From the NCBI RefSeq assembly GCF_030272615.1, contig NC_081407.1:379895179-379959178 (forward strand): DNA of 64,000 nt. The letters run 5' to 3'. A model generated the notes under the pieces. It had not been told where the DNA came from, ran no database searches, and saw only the letters and a program-made list of their open reading frames with translations. Made by a program: the position numbers and the translations under genes. Below are positions 36,240-47,240 of this stretch, in pieces. The stretch's first letter is position 1; the number at the start of each line of letters is the position of its first letter. The stretch is from Cryptomeria japonica (taxonomy: Eukaryota > Streptophyta > Pinopsida > Cupressales > Cupressaceae).

Positions 36240-38115
36240 GTTTCATTTGATGTGTTTTTATAATTTATGATTTTTCTTGTGCTCCGGTAACAGGATTCAT
36301 ATCTTACCATTGAGGTGTTTCATATTCATGATCGATAAGTTGCTCCGGCGAGAGGAAGAATTTCTCATTGTTGAGGGATTGTTTGTATGACTCTAGTGGG
36401 ATGTTCTATGCCTCATTGTAGAGGATTTGATATGGTTTTGTATTCTCTTTTGTATTTCATTCATGATTGGCCTCTCTTTTGAGTTGATTTGGTGAAGGCT
36501 CTCTTCCATGTGTATGGCGTATGTGTCCTTTTATGGCCAGATTGTTCTCAGTTTGTTATGACTGTTTGTATATCATTTTTGAGCTTTCATGATATTATTA
36601 TATATTCTTTGGATGTTTATTATACCCTATGATTATGATCCATGAATGGGAGAGTGGGCTCTTACATGTGTGGACCAAGGTCTTGAGCATTAGGCCTCTA
36701 GGAGGGGGTCTAGACTTGTTAGAACCACATGAAGATTTTTCTTGTAATTGCAAGTCATAATATTAATAATTGATTAGAGGGATGGGTAACTAGGACTTCA
36801 CTTAATCAAGATAAAGAATATGTTTTTGTATGCCCCAATTGGATAGACCCGGGGATATAGATTTGGGATCTTAGATTGGGAAGACCATTGGAGCAGTATA
36901 TCTGATCTTCCTTGAGTGACTCCAAGGTGGATAAGGATGCCACATGAGGCTATCATGTTATGACACTCTACCCCACATGTATCCATTTTCCATATGCCTT
37001 GATTGTTGTTGATCGCCTTTGGAGGTTACTTTCTTTGATTTAGCCATGTGATGTATTTTGATGTTATATTTATGTTAAAGTCTTGTGAAGTTATGTTGTA
37101 TCCTTTGGTTGTTTGGTGTAAACTTAGGTATTGAGTGTGAGTTGGAACCTTATGTCATCTCCTATCACGAGGAGTGGTTCCTTATTGGACCCACATGGTT
37201 GGGTGGTTAATTCCTTCTTCCTTTGGGATACTCTTCTTGGATGTTAGCATGTGTGGATTATTGGATTATTCATGTGATTACTCCTGGACCTAATTTCTAT
37301 GTACATGGAAAAGAAGACATTGTATCATGATGAATTATATATGTAAAAGAGACTATGTATCCTTGTATTAGGTATCTTTATGTAATTGTAAATAAAAATT
37401 GTATTAGGACTTGATGTAGTGATTAGGAGAAGTGTTCCTTGATTATTCCTTGATGTATTTGATGTTCCTTATGTATTATAAATTTAAGTGGAAGAGAAAG
37501 AAATATCTTATATGTATTTGTGTTGAAATTGTATTTGAGAAATGGTATTGTGCTATGTTATCCTGTGGAATGAGTGATAGAAACAATAGAAAAGTTGTAT
37601 TGAATCTTATTGAACAAATGGGAATTATCTACATGAAATGATTTAATAGATTTATGATGCTTGATAGTAGGTAATGGATAGGTTAGAAGCATTCAATTAG
37701 TATTTCATATAAACCTAAGAAAGTATTATGTGAATGAGCTATGCATATGCATTAATGTTAGTTTGGTTGCATGAAAGTAAATGGTTAGCTGAGTAATATA
37801 ATGCAAAATTCTAGGTGGATAAGTGTTATGTGTAGATAATGTCAAGTAGTGGCATTAATATACCCTAGGGATTGGTTATGCTTGCAAGAGTATATTTGGA
37901 GATAAGTTGATATTTAAATGAGTTTATCAGCTTGTGTAATTTAGTTTTATGGTTATGTACATGTTGTTTCATGTGATCTTGTTAATAGTTAATGTTGTAT
38001 TGATGTATGATGATGATAACTTAGAGTAATGGATGTTTTAAAAAAAAAATTATCTCCATTTGCTAGTATATTTTAGATTATTTCTGTAGGGTATTTTGGG
38101 GGGCATTAAAGTTCA
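36240..38115 (-). mobile_element. LTR-like block, inverted relative of 18010-20096
   Basis: The plus-strand end (ctgtagggtattttggggggcatta, given in parts) is the inverted match of the TGTAATGCCC start at 18010. Matching words continue inward (taggTACCCTAGGG-type block near 37860; GGAACC...CATGGT near 37190). No coding capacity. Left border uncertain. Confidence 0.45.
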
Positions 38116-38589
38116 TCTTTTGGCAAAAACGGGAGTAAATGCAAACAAAACTTGCCCAGTTTCGGGCAGAGGTAAAAGAAGGGTCTGTAACTGACCCAGA
38201 ATACATAAGGGACCTCCTAAAATATATATTAGGGCTTATACAAGCCAAAGGAGATCATAGAGCCAAGAATTTGATCACATTTGATAATCATATGCACCGA
38301 AAAGTGTCACAGAGATGTCCAAACAAGTGCAGACCTTAGTAAGGGATCTCCAAATCCTATGGGGACTTGAAAATAGGTATGCAATAAAAATACAAGACAA
38401 CACAATACAAATATTATTGCATAAATCAATAAAAAGGGGTTTAAAAGCCATAGATGATACATTCAAAACCCCTATTTCTAGTTAATGCAAGAAATTTGAA
38501 AATAAATTTAAATGCAATATTTTCCCAATCTATCCTTCAATCAACAAATGATAAAAACTAAAATGTAATTCCTATTTTCCCAAACAATC
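38116..38589. other. Non-coding interval
   Basis: Joins the LTR-like block to the right inverted arm. It contains phrases related to the 35800 region on the other strand (CCCAGTTTCGGGCAGAGG), so it is probably still part of the inverted copy. Confidence 0.35.
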
Positions 38590-40130
38590 TTTCCTGAAGA
38601 CACTTGCAGACAATCTTTTCGAATCCAAATCCAAAGTGTAGAGAATCGCGAAGCCAGCCTAGAAAAGAAGCAAAAAGGAGATGAAATTTGAAGACGCAAT
38701 CCAAAATCCAACAAGAATCCTCAAGCAATTTGTATCCAAATCCAAAACCAATATCTCCAAGAAAAATCTTCAAAAAAATCCCAAAAGTTCCAACCCCTGT
38801 GAATGCACGGGAAGCTGAATATATTCAAAAATCAAAACAAAAAATATACAAAATCTTAGCCAATCAAAATATTTTGTTATATCATATATTATACCTACCT
38901 TTGCATAGTTTGAGGAAGGTATTTAATAAATATATTTTTATTTACCTACCTCCCCCTCCAACCAATCAAATAAAAGGGTAGGTGGATTATATTAATTAAC
39001 CAAAGAGGTAGAAAAACAAATAAATAAAATATAAAATCATAATCCCCAATAAACACATGGATAATAATCCAACCAATAAATAATAATTCCCAAAACATAA
39101 TTCATTACCTATCCATAACAAATAATTATAAATAAATATTAATAATAAAATCCATTAAATAAAATAGAATAAATATAAATTCCATTAAATATCAAATACA
39201 TAGGTTAAATAATATTAATTAATTAAATAACAATTATTAAATAATAACCAATAATAGATTATGATAATAGGAAAATCAAGAGACACCATTAAATGAAATA
39301 AATAAATATAAAAATCCATTTATCAACATTAAATAAAACTCCATTAAAATATAAATAAATAATCAATAAATAATAATTAAATCTCAATTAAACAATAAAT
39401 CAAATAATAGATTAAATCAATAACTTAAACATTAATCAAATAAAATAAATATTTAATAATTTCATAATCACACATCATCAAACTAGGAACAACATAGACT
39501 CATAACATCTTACGCCAAAGGGAAACGAACATGACACAAGACTATAGCCTCAACTTGCATCGTGGCAAAATCGACAAGGCACACAACTTTGACCTAGAGT
39601 GTGTGAGGGAAACTATGTCATCTCCGACAACTTTCCATTGGGATAGAGACATGCTTAGACCTGTGAAGCTAGGTGGAGTCGATGTCCAGTACCTACAAAC
39701 CTACATCAAACACTAAATACAGCATATACAATACATATACATCATAATAAGAAGACAAGTGATAGAGAATCACGACAGCATATCATGCTCGCAATGAGTG
39801 ATGTGACATCGTGTCTCCAAACGAAGATAGTCACACAATATAACATCAAGACATCACATGAAATCATAATCATGAAATAGGGTTATTACCTCATAAGATA
39901 CCATCAAATTACCATAAATATAATCCATGCATATGAAATGAGCACATAAAGATCATCAAATAAGAGTCCATCATCATAACAGTCTATTAATATCATCATC
40001 ATCCTCATGAAATCATAATATCAAGTTCAAATATAAGATGTCTGTCATCAATAATGAAGCATCCAAAACATAAGTAAATCATAAACATCTATCAAAAGCA
40101 TCTCAAGGTAGTCTATGCTATGGAAATATA
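38590..40130 (-). repeat. Right arm of the ~1.5 kb diverged inverted repeat
   Basis: Complement of 33700-35200, as described for the left arm. The AT-rich core (38990-39470) consists of AAATAAATAA-type runs. No gene. Confidence 0.7.
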
Positions 40131-40160
40131 GTCTATCGAAGTGAAAAAAGAAAAGATGAA

Positions 40161-41160
40161 TCAGAGAGGGGCACTACGTGCTGACCTCTTTATATCTATC
40201 TCTAAACTTCTTGATTTGTTCCCTCGGTTTTCTAATGCACTCATTTGCTTCCTGATATTTTCTTTCAAATATTTGTTTTCACTTTCCATATTCTCAAGAT
40301 ATTCAATAGTAGTTTTTAATTCTCCATCCATTAGAATTTCTTCAACACTTACCTCAGAAGACATCTGTTCAACCCATAAGATCTCCCTTAATTTGTTAAG
40401 ATAAAACAAGGGACCAAGCTGTGATACCAATTGTTGAATAGTCAGAATACTGAGAGTGGGGCTAAATCAGTATTCCCTTTTTGAAACTTTACAAACAACC
40501 TTAATATGACTTTGTATATTCACATCTATTAGCATGCAACAAAAAGAAGTGAGTGATTAAATGAACATCAAAGGTAGAGATACTATCCACAATAATGTAC
40601 ACAAGAGAACACTAGATTTTTGCATGGAAACTTGTTAGGAAAAAACTATAGAGAGGGTTGACTCTCAATATAATATAACTAGTTATAAAATATTATTAAA
40701 TTCTCATTGCAAGGCTCACTACCTAAGGCTCACTACCAAAAAGATGAAACTGACTGCTGAAGGGCTCACTACCCAAAAGAGAACGAATACACAAAAATAA
40801 ACTATTGCAGTTTCATCTTATGTATGCATGGAATACAGTTCCAATTAGGCTCAGTAGACAGACTTCACACACTTTATTAATTCTTCAGTCATTCACATCT
40901 ACTTCAATTACATACCATATCTGATCACTATGTCACACTTCTATATCTATATATCTCTATCTATATGTGTGTCCAGTTCTCTTATCCTCTCTTCTTTTAT
41001 TATCCTATTCTCTTATCATAAAAAATATACATCACATATATGTATATACCGATCCATAGATCTCAAGTCGACCACACATAAGCTACAAAAAAACTATTTT
41101 ACACATTACCACAATATATTTCATAAGGTCGGCCAAAATATAACAAAGGTTAATGCCAAC
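40161..41160 (-). mobile_element. Element G: 5' end of an A-like copia element (LTR, primer site, start of gag)
   Basis: LTR from TGTTGAATAGTCAG (40432) to about AATGCCAAC (41160), the primer site just below it, then a coiled-coil gag start (40161-40430; EYLENMESENKYLKENI). The remainder is missing; below 40140 the sequence belongs to the inverted repeat. The LTR carries the same kind of block (CTGAGAGTGGGGCTAAATC) as other copia-like LTRs here. Confidence 0.65.
40416..40429 (-). promoter_or_regulatory. Primer-binding site of element G (initiator-Met tRNA type)
   Basis: On the minus strand TGGTATCACAGCTT, two bases inside the LTR. Close to the element A primer site. Confidence 0.75.
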
Positions 41161-42232
41161 TAGAATACACACATTATCCACAATTCTTAGTCATGTCTAA
41201 AAATCGTAGGACCAAAAATAATTAACTAATGAAATGCAAATGTCTAGACAGACGACTGTTATGTTTTGAAGAAATAAAACAACTGACAAACCAAACTACT
41301 AAACCACAAATCTCACCTTCCAAATATCCACAACACATACAAATTAGAATATAGGTGCAACTAAAATTCATGAGTATACTACCCAAACTGCAAACCCATT
41401 TCTGTAACTATAGAGCAACACAGAGCAAAATATGATAAATAGAGTCATAGAATTACCTCTAAGAAACAACACTATAAGAAAACAAAAGTATGTTGACATC
41501 AATGACAATTGGTATATCCTATACAAAATTATCCTTTACCAAAAGAGGCATCAATTTTGAAACTCCAATAGGAAGTATCTATAAAGGAATAGGGGAGAGA
41601 GGTGAGAGAGAGAGAGGGTAATTGTGAGGAATAAAGAATGAGAGAGAGAGAGAGAGAGAGAGTTGGGGTTAATTAGTGGATTGGAGGAGAGGGAGAGAGG
41701 TAAGTATCAAAAATGGGAGAGGGAAAAATGTGGAGAGAGGTAAAGAGAGAGACACAAAGAAAGGGTAATTAGGGGGAGAGGAGGGGGAGAGGGAAGTATC
41801 AACAAAGAGATAGATAGAGAGAGAGAGAGAGAGAGAAAAAAGAGAGAAGGTAATTAGAGGGATCTCTCTGCATCTCTCCCCTCTCTTCCTTTGTTGATGT
41901 TTCACCCTCCCCCACCTCACTCTCTCCCTCTCTCTCCCTATTTTGATGCTTCCCTCTCCCCCTCCCCCTAATTCCCTTCTTTATAGACCTCTCTTTGAAC
42001 CTCTCTCCCCATCTCTCTCTCTCTCTCTCCCTTTATTGATAATTTCCCCTTGCCCCCTCTCCTTCTACCCCCAATTATCCCCAACTATCTCTCTCTTTCT
42101 CTCTTCCCCCAATTACCCTCTCTCTCACACGTCTCTCTCCTTCTCACTTTACCCTAACTCTCTCTCATTCTCTCTTCCCTAAAATACCCTCTCTCACACA
42201 CACCTCTCTCCCCCTCTCCCTTCATTGATGCT

Positions 42233-42308
<76 letters not shown>

Positions 42309-42322
42309 CACTTCTCTCCCTT
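41161..42322. repeat. GA-rich to CT-rich strand-switch repeat with hairpin potential
   Basis: 41161-41580 is plain AT-rich DNA. From 41590 to 41850 the plus strand is almost all purine (GAGAGA); from 41868 to 42322 it is almost all pyrimidine. Arms at about 41758-41808 (GGGTAATTAGGGGGAGAGG ... GGGAAGTATCAA) and 41941-41982 (TTTGATGCTTCCCTCTCC ... CTAATTCCCTT) are inverted complements. Words such as TTTGTTGATG recur at the unit boundaries. Confidence 0.75.
42237..42304. repeat. (TC)n microsatellite
   Basis: About 68 bp of uninterrupted TC dinucleotides within the pyrimidine-rich half. Confidence 0.9.
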
Positions 42323-42328
42323 TGTTGA

Positions 42329-43260
42329 TGTTGGTAATGGACACTCTACTAGTTAGGTTTCGTTATGTTGCCACTGATGGCAACATGATTTTGGGTTCCG
42401 GCTTCATATGGTGTACTGACAGGCACTTCACAGACTCTACACCGGCAAGATAGAAGATTTCATTGATCATTGACAATGCAGGCCAACATGGTATGGTAAA
42501 GGATATAGGTATTGGAGGCCGACACATCTTGGATCAGGCATTGGCAACTTGTTTTAAAGTTTTTTCATTTATGTTATATGGCTGACATATAAATATAATA
42601 TTGTATTTATCCTTGTAAGCCGACATAAGGCATAAATTTGTATAGGGTATATAGGGAAGATTGATTAGATCATTTTACAATAAGAAGAAGAATAAGAGAA
42701 TAAGGATAGAAATGTGGAATGGATATATGAATGTAATGTAATGCAAAATATATCAGAGAGACTATGTATGTGAGGAATTTATTGTAAGGGTTATTCTGGT
42801 ACTGAGGTTTAGGGTTTTGATCAGAATAGACAAAGCATAAACCAGAACTATATTCTGGCATAGGAGATGATATACTAAGTAGTTTGCACTTCTCTAGATT
42901 ATTGTCTGGATTATTATGTAGTCAGTGAGGCTCCTTTTGTGATGAGCGGTGTGCTCTAGGTTGTAAGCCTTCCTGCAAGTGCAGGCCCATCATATATTGT
43001 AATATCTCTTCATATGGCCAGTGAATTGATATCGTGGGTCATAAATCCCACCGTGGTTTTTCCTCTTTGATGTTTTCCACGTATAAATTTGTGTGTTATG
43101 GTTCTCATTTATGTGTTTGGCCTATTGGTTGCATTACCTCTTTCAATTCTATTTATACCGATATACCGGTTGGTGTATGTATGTTTTGTTAAGGCTAAAA
43201 TCTTCTATTCCGGTATAACATTGATTCATCCCCCCCTCTTAGTGTTATTGGTTTCCAACA
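42329..43260 (+). mobile_element. Solo LTR with perfect 5-bp target duplication (gttga)
   Basis: 932 bp, from TGTTGGTAATGGACACTC to GGTTTCCAACA. gttga lies at 42324-42328 and 43261-43265. It is the inverted relative of 16303-17228 (shared GCCACTGATGGCAAC / GTTGCCATCAATG block and CCGGTTGGTGTATG). It sits at the outer end of the LTR of element E. Confidence 0.85.
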
Positions 43261-43265
43261 GTTGA

Positions 43266-44053
43266 TACTGTATATGGTGAAAGTGGAAACAACAATATTG
43301 AAAGACTAAATGAATTCAACCACAAAGACCTAGCCTAACAACAACAAAGATCCACCATAACATATGAAGATTACCTAAGACAATACAAATCAAATGAAAT
43401 CACAAAGATTATACCATCACATGTCCAATAGGGTTTGGATCTCCATTCTTCCTATCTCCATTGATCTTGCTTGATATATTTGCTCTCAGATTTTATGTGC
43501 ACAAGAGCTCAACAAAGAACGGAATGTGGTTGCAAGTAGGATCGCATATGAAAGCGCCAAGTGTAATGTAGTCAAGTGCATAAATTGATTAGCTAGGAGG
43601 GTTTGATAATGAAGGAAGCATCTCCTTATATAGAAGACACTATAAGAAATGGAGGGATAAGATCGAGAGGTGTAAAAAGGAGGTCAGCTATGATTAGAGG
43701 GTAGGTAAAAGAAATAATAAAATAATGAAAGGGGTAGGTAGTGTATGAATTAAGAGATGAATGACATGTGTCATGGGTAGAAAAGGTTAATGAATTAATT
43801 AAATAAATAAAGATTCATTTAATTAATAGAGGAAGTGAGATCAATTAAATAAATAAGATATTTATTTAATTTAGGGAAAAGGGATAATTTAAATAAATAA
43901 ATGTATTTATTTAAATGAGAAATAAGGCTAGAAGAGGATAAATGAATTAATTAATTAAATAAAGATTTATTTAATTAATAGAAGAATTACGCTAAAGTAA
44001 TTAAATAAATAAAATATTTATTTAATTAGACTGGACAATTTTGGGTGTCTACA
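43266..44053 (-). repeat. 3' LTR of element E (main part)
   Basis: Ends GGGTGTCTACA directly before the polypurine tract, as the LTR of F ends GTGACTACA. A minus-strand TATA box TATATAAGG lies at 43624-43632. The U3 side is full of ATTTATTTAATTA-type runs, as in F. Its outer few bases (TGTTGA, 42323-42328) lie beyond the solo LTR if this reading is right. Confidence 0.7.
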
Positions 44054-44069
44054 TTTTGCCCCTCTTTGA
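44054..44069 (-). promoter_or_regulatory. Polypurine tract of element E
   Basis: On the minus strand CAAAGAGGGGCAAAA next to the LTR start TGTAGACACCC. Nearly the same as in element F (50978-50994). Confidence 0.75.
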
Positions 44070-44278
44070 GATAATGCAGCTTGTCGCGTTGTTTCAAAGA
44101 AGATAAGATGAACTGATACAGAGTTACCCCAAGAGGGGAATGATATGCCCCCTCGAGAGATTGGATGAAAATGTCTGGAAAGATCGCAGACAATCTCTCG
44201 ATAAGAAAGACGGGATAGAATGGACTGACCGGATAAAGTGATAGAGTCACGGGATAAAGAAGACTGACTCAGGAAACG

Positions 44279-44306
44279 AGGGCTAGGGCTAGGGCTAGGG
44301 CTAGGG
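44279..44306. repeat. Short (GGGCTA)n tract
   Basis: About four and a half units of GGGCTA in the 5' flank of the PMD gene. It resembles, but is not, the plant telomere repeat TTTAGGG. Confidence 0.85.
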
Positions 44307-44591
44307 CAGTCTATAAGATAGACCATGAGGGAAATACATCCTCATTGTTATCCACACATCCAAGAGATCAGAGTGCAGAGCGAGATAGAGCAGCAGTAGT
44401 CAGCAGCGATGGCTTTGATTCATAGATTTGATTGCGTTCGCCGATATCAGAGGCCAGCAGAGGCAGGAGAGCCAGTGAGTACCACAAAAACTCCTTGTAC
44501 TTTGATGCATTTATTGTTGTCATTAATGCATGCTAGATAGGGTAATAAATGTACTCTAGGTTAGGATCCAAAAAATGTCAAAAATGTCCAA

Positions 44592-44803
44592 GCGCATCTA
44601 TGCTGGTTGGGCGCATCTGTGTTTGTGCCAGCGCGTCTGTGATGGAAAAGGCATTTGTGCAGAATGTGGTCGCGTCTACGCTATGTAGGTGCGTTTGTGC
44701 TAGGAAGACACATTTGTGTCCTCCAGGTGCGTTTATGTAAAACAGGCGCGTTTATGTAGTCTCTAAGCACGTTTTTTTCTTGAAGGCACGCTTATGTCTT
44801 CAA
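44592..44803. repeat. Minisatellite 1 in the PMD candidate intron of element E, 19-20 bp x about 11
   Basis: Eleven diverged units around GCGCGTTTATGT followed by 7-9 variable bases ending AG or GG. First unit starts at 44592 (gcgcatctatg), last ends near 44803. Unrelated in sequence to the array in the H intron but of the same period. Confidence 0.85.
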
Positions 44804-44996
44804 GGTCAAATCGGCAGTTATGTGATGAACATACGCTGTCAATTGGATAAGCTACTGAGAGGATACACTCAAGCAGGTCCTCTAGCGAAGACTAGAATTG
44901 CAAATAGGGCCAGGATTGACAATTCTATGATAGAACATACGTTGCCAATTAGGAAACTACTCAAGCAGGGGCCCTAGAATAGGATAGATCAAGGCA

Positions 44997-45316
44997 CTTT
45001 GTGATGAACAGTGAATACCAAGACATAGTGCTTTGTGATGAACAGGGAGTACTAAAATATGAGCAGCACTTTGTGATGAACAGGGAGTGCAAATGTGAGC
45101 AGCACTTTGTGATGAACAGTGAGTGCAAAAGCATAGTACTTTGTGATAAACAGGGAGTACCAATATGATAGATAGCAACACTTTGTGATGAACAGTGAGT
45201 GTCATTAGGATAGAAGCAACACTTTGTGACAAACAATGAGTGTTACTAGGATAGAGTACCATATGCACTTAGATAAAAAGTAGCATTTTGTGATGAATAG
45301 TGAATGCCACTATGAC
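44997..45316. repeat. Minisatellite 2 in the same intron, about 8 units of 33-64 bp
   Basis: Core ACTTTGTGATGAACAGKGAGT recurs at about 44998, 45030, 45067, 45104, 45139, 45180, 45221 and 45285, with variable spacers. Confidence 0.85.
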
Positions 45317-47240
45317 TGACATGATTGATTTGCTTGACTGCAGGAGTATTTGCCTATGGTGGAGTCACGGGAGAGATTCCCATCGACTCAGAGGTTGCGA
45401 CCTGAGTTGACATTCGAGGATAGAGCTACGATTGAGGCTATGGGATTGAGACATATTCTGTATGTGCCTGAGTTTTGAGTGAACATGGGATTGCTGACTG
45501 CATTAGATGAGAGGTGGCACGCTGAGACGTGCACGTTCCATTTGCCGATGGGTGAGATGACAGTCACCCTGGAGGATGTATATAGGATTCTACGGATACC
45601 GATCGATGGGGAGTTGATTCTGTATGATCAAGATGGAGACAGGGATGCCCTGAGATGAGTGTTTCAGGATCCAAGACTAGAGATGAGGGCAGGGCATGTG
45701 GCATGGGATACCATGACACAAACAGGATTGGCACTACCGGCAGTGGTAGGAGGAGCAATCAATGGGTTCTTGTGTCCGAATAGAGCAACATGAGGGTTGG
45801 CTGTGGGATGGGGGAGCACATTGGAGACACTAGTGACACAACACACCAGATATGCCTGGGGACCATGCATGCTGGCACACCTATATTATGAGCTTCACCA
45901 GTTTGTGTACCATGGATCGGTGGGATTGAGCTGCAGGGTCACATTGTTACAGGTGTGGGCCTAAGAGCATCTACTGGTGACACGACCAATACATTTCAGG
46001 GGCAGAGGTCACGGACGTAGTTTCATGCATTTGTATGATATGATCACCTCGCAGCCACGGATTGGCAGGTTAGATTACTGGCGGCAGGCTATAGATGAGA
46101 TTGATATGGTTGTATGGAGGCCATACCTAGGGTGCAAGGAGTGGGAGGATGATGCAGTAGAGCTACCCTACACCTTCTAGAGTAGGTATCTGATTGGGTG
46201 GACACCCTATGTACTAGCGAGGCAGCTAGTTGACAAGGTGGGCAGGTAGTTTGGCAGGATCCAGCAAATGCCACGAGGTTCCGAAATGTATGCGCGGACG
46301 GTTAGGGATCAGGCGCAGTTTGGGCCACTGCTATCATATGATCAGGCTATTACACAGCTAGTGGAGATGATGCCCCTACCTTGGGATATATGGCCAAAGA
46401 TCAAGGATGTTGGCATGGATGCAAAGTACACAGCATATTGGGCCGAGCATCCATTCCCACGCCTGACAGATCCAGGAGAGCCACTAGATGGAGATGCTGG
46501 TGGGGATGGTGATGATGATGGAGATGATGGGGGTAGAGGCCGACGGAGGAGGCAGGGTGCAGTTGGAGAGAGGAGGGTGGTACCATGGAGGGAGGGTGGA
46601 GAGGACAAACAGGTTCGGATTGTGAGGGGTCGTGGTGGATTACCACTATAGGTGCCAGTAGCATAGGGTCTCAGACAGGTGCAGGGACAGAGACAGAGGT
46701 AGGTACAGGTACAACCACCAGCACAAGCACAGGGACAGGCACCCGTACAGGGGGAGCCATAAGCAGAGGGACAGGGGGCCAAGGTGGAGGAGGATGAGCT
46801 GATTGAGCTGAGGGAGATCTGCCAGGGACAGGAAGATGAGATTCATGACCTGGAGAGGGAGAGGGATAGACTCAGGAGGTAGCTCAGAGATACTGAGCAG
46901 GAGTGAGACCAGGCTATTCAGTGCTACATAGAGGCTGAGACAGCACTGAGGGCTGGGAGGTAGGCGGCAGAGGACACAGGGGCTGGATACGCCTATGTCT
47001 TGCGGATAGGGGAGGAGATCACTTATTGGCGGGATCTCTATTATGGTGCAGTGTCAGCTGATCAGCAGGCGAGGAGCTTCCATAGGCCATCACGGACAGC
47101 GACGACTATGAGAGGGAGCCAGAGGTGACAGGCATCCAGCGGTGGGGTTATGGGTCCTCCACCACCACCAGATAGGGGGACAAGAAGGATGATCCTGGGG
47201 CGGGTCCTTCGAGGGCTCAAATTCCTTTGAGGCCAGGAGG

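Larger units (their letters stand above)
44409..47240 (+). pseudogene. Antisense plant-mobile-domain (PMD) gene of element E
   Basis: Runs opposite to its host element. Candidate exon 1 is 44409-44474 (MALIHRFDCVRRYQRP), followed by a GTGAGT donor at 44475 and, after 869 bp, a pyrimidine-poor CTTGACTGCAG acceptor ending 45343; the intron would be phase 0. The second part carries the PMD hallmark LLTALDERWHAETCTFHLP then GEMTVTLEDVYRILRIPIDG (about 45490-45620). Later domain blocks are at 45860-46180 (YAWGPCMLAHLYYELHQFV, MVVWRPYL). Then follow an Asp/Gly-rich run (about 46490-46535), a Gln-rich repeat and a coiled coil (about 46795-46900). The gene parallels the one in element H, including the intron. 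PMD genes can act in host silencing; here it is a passenger gene. Broken, about ten breaks. Confidence 0.7.

Noticed and set aside
41669-42182. Leu/Ser/Pro-rich ORFs on both strands
   Set aside because: Low-complexity translation of GA/CT repeats.
44279-44306. Interstitial telomere repeat
   Set aside because: The unit is GGGCTA, not the plant TTTAGGG, and the tract is under five units.
44592-44803. CRISPR-like array
   Set aside because: Units are contiguous and diverged with no constant repeat and unique spacers; plant nuclear context.
44960-45268. Cys/Ser-rich minus-strand ORFs (SSQSAAHI repeats)
   Set aside because: They are products of minisatellite 2 read on the other strand within the candidate intron.
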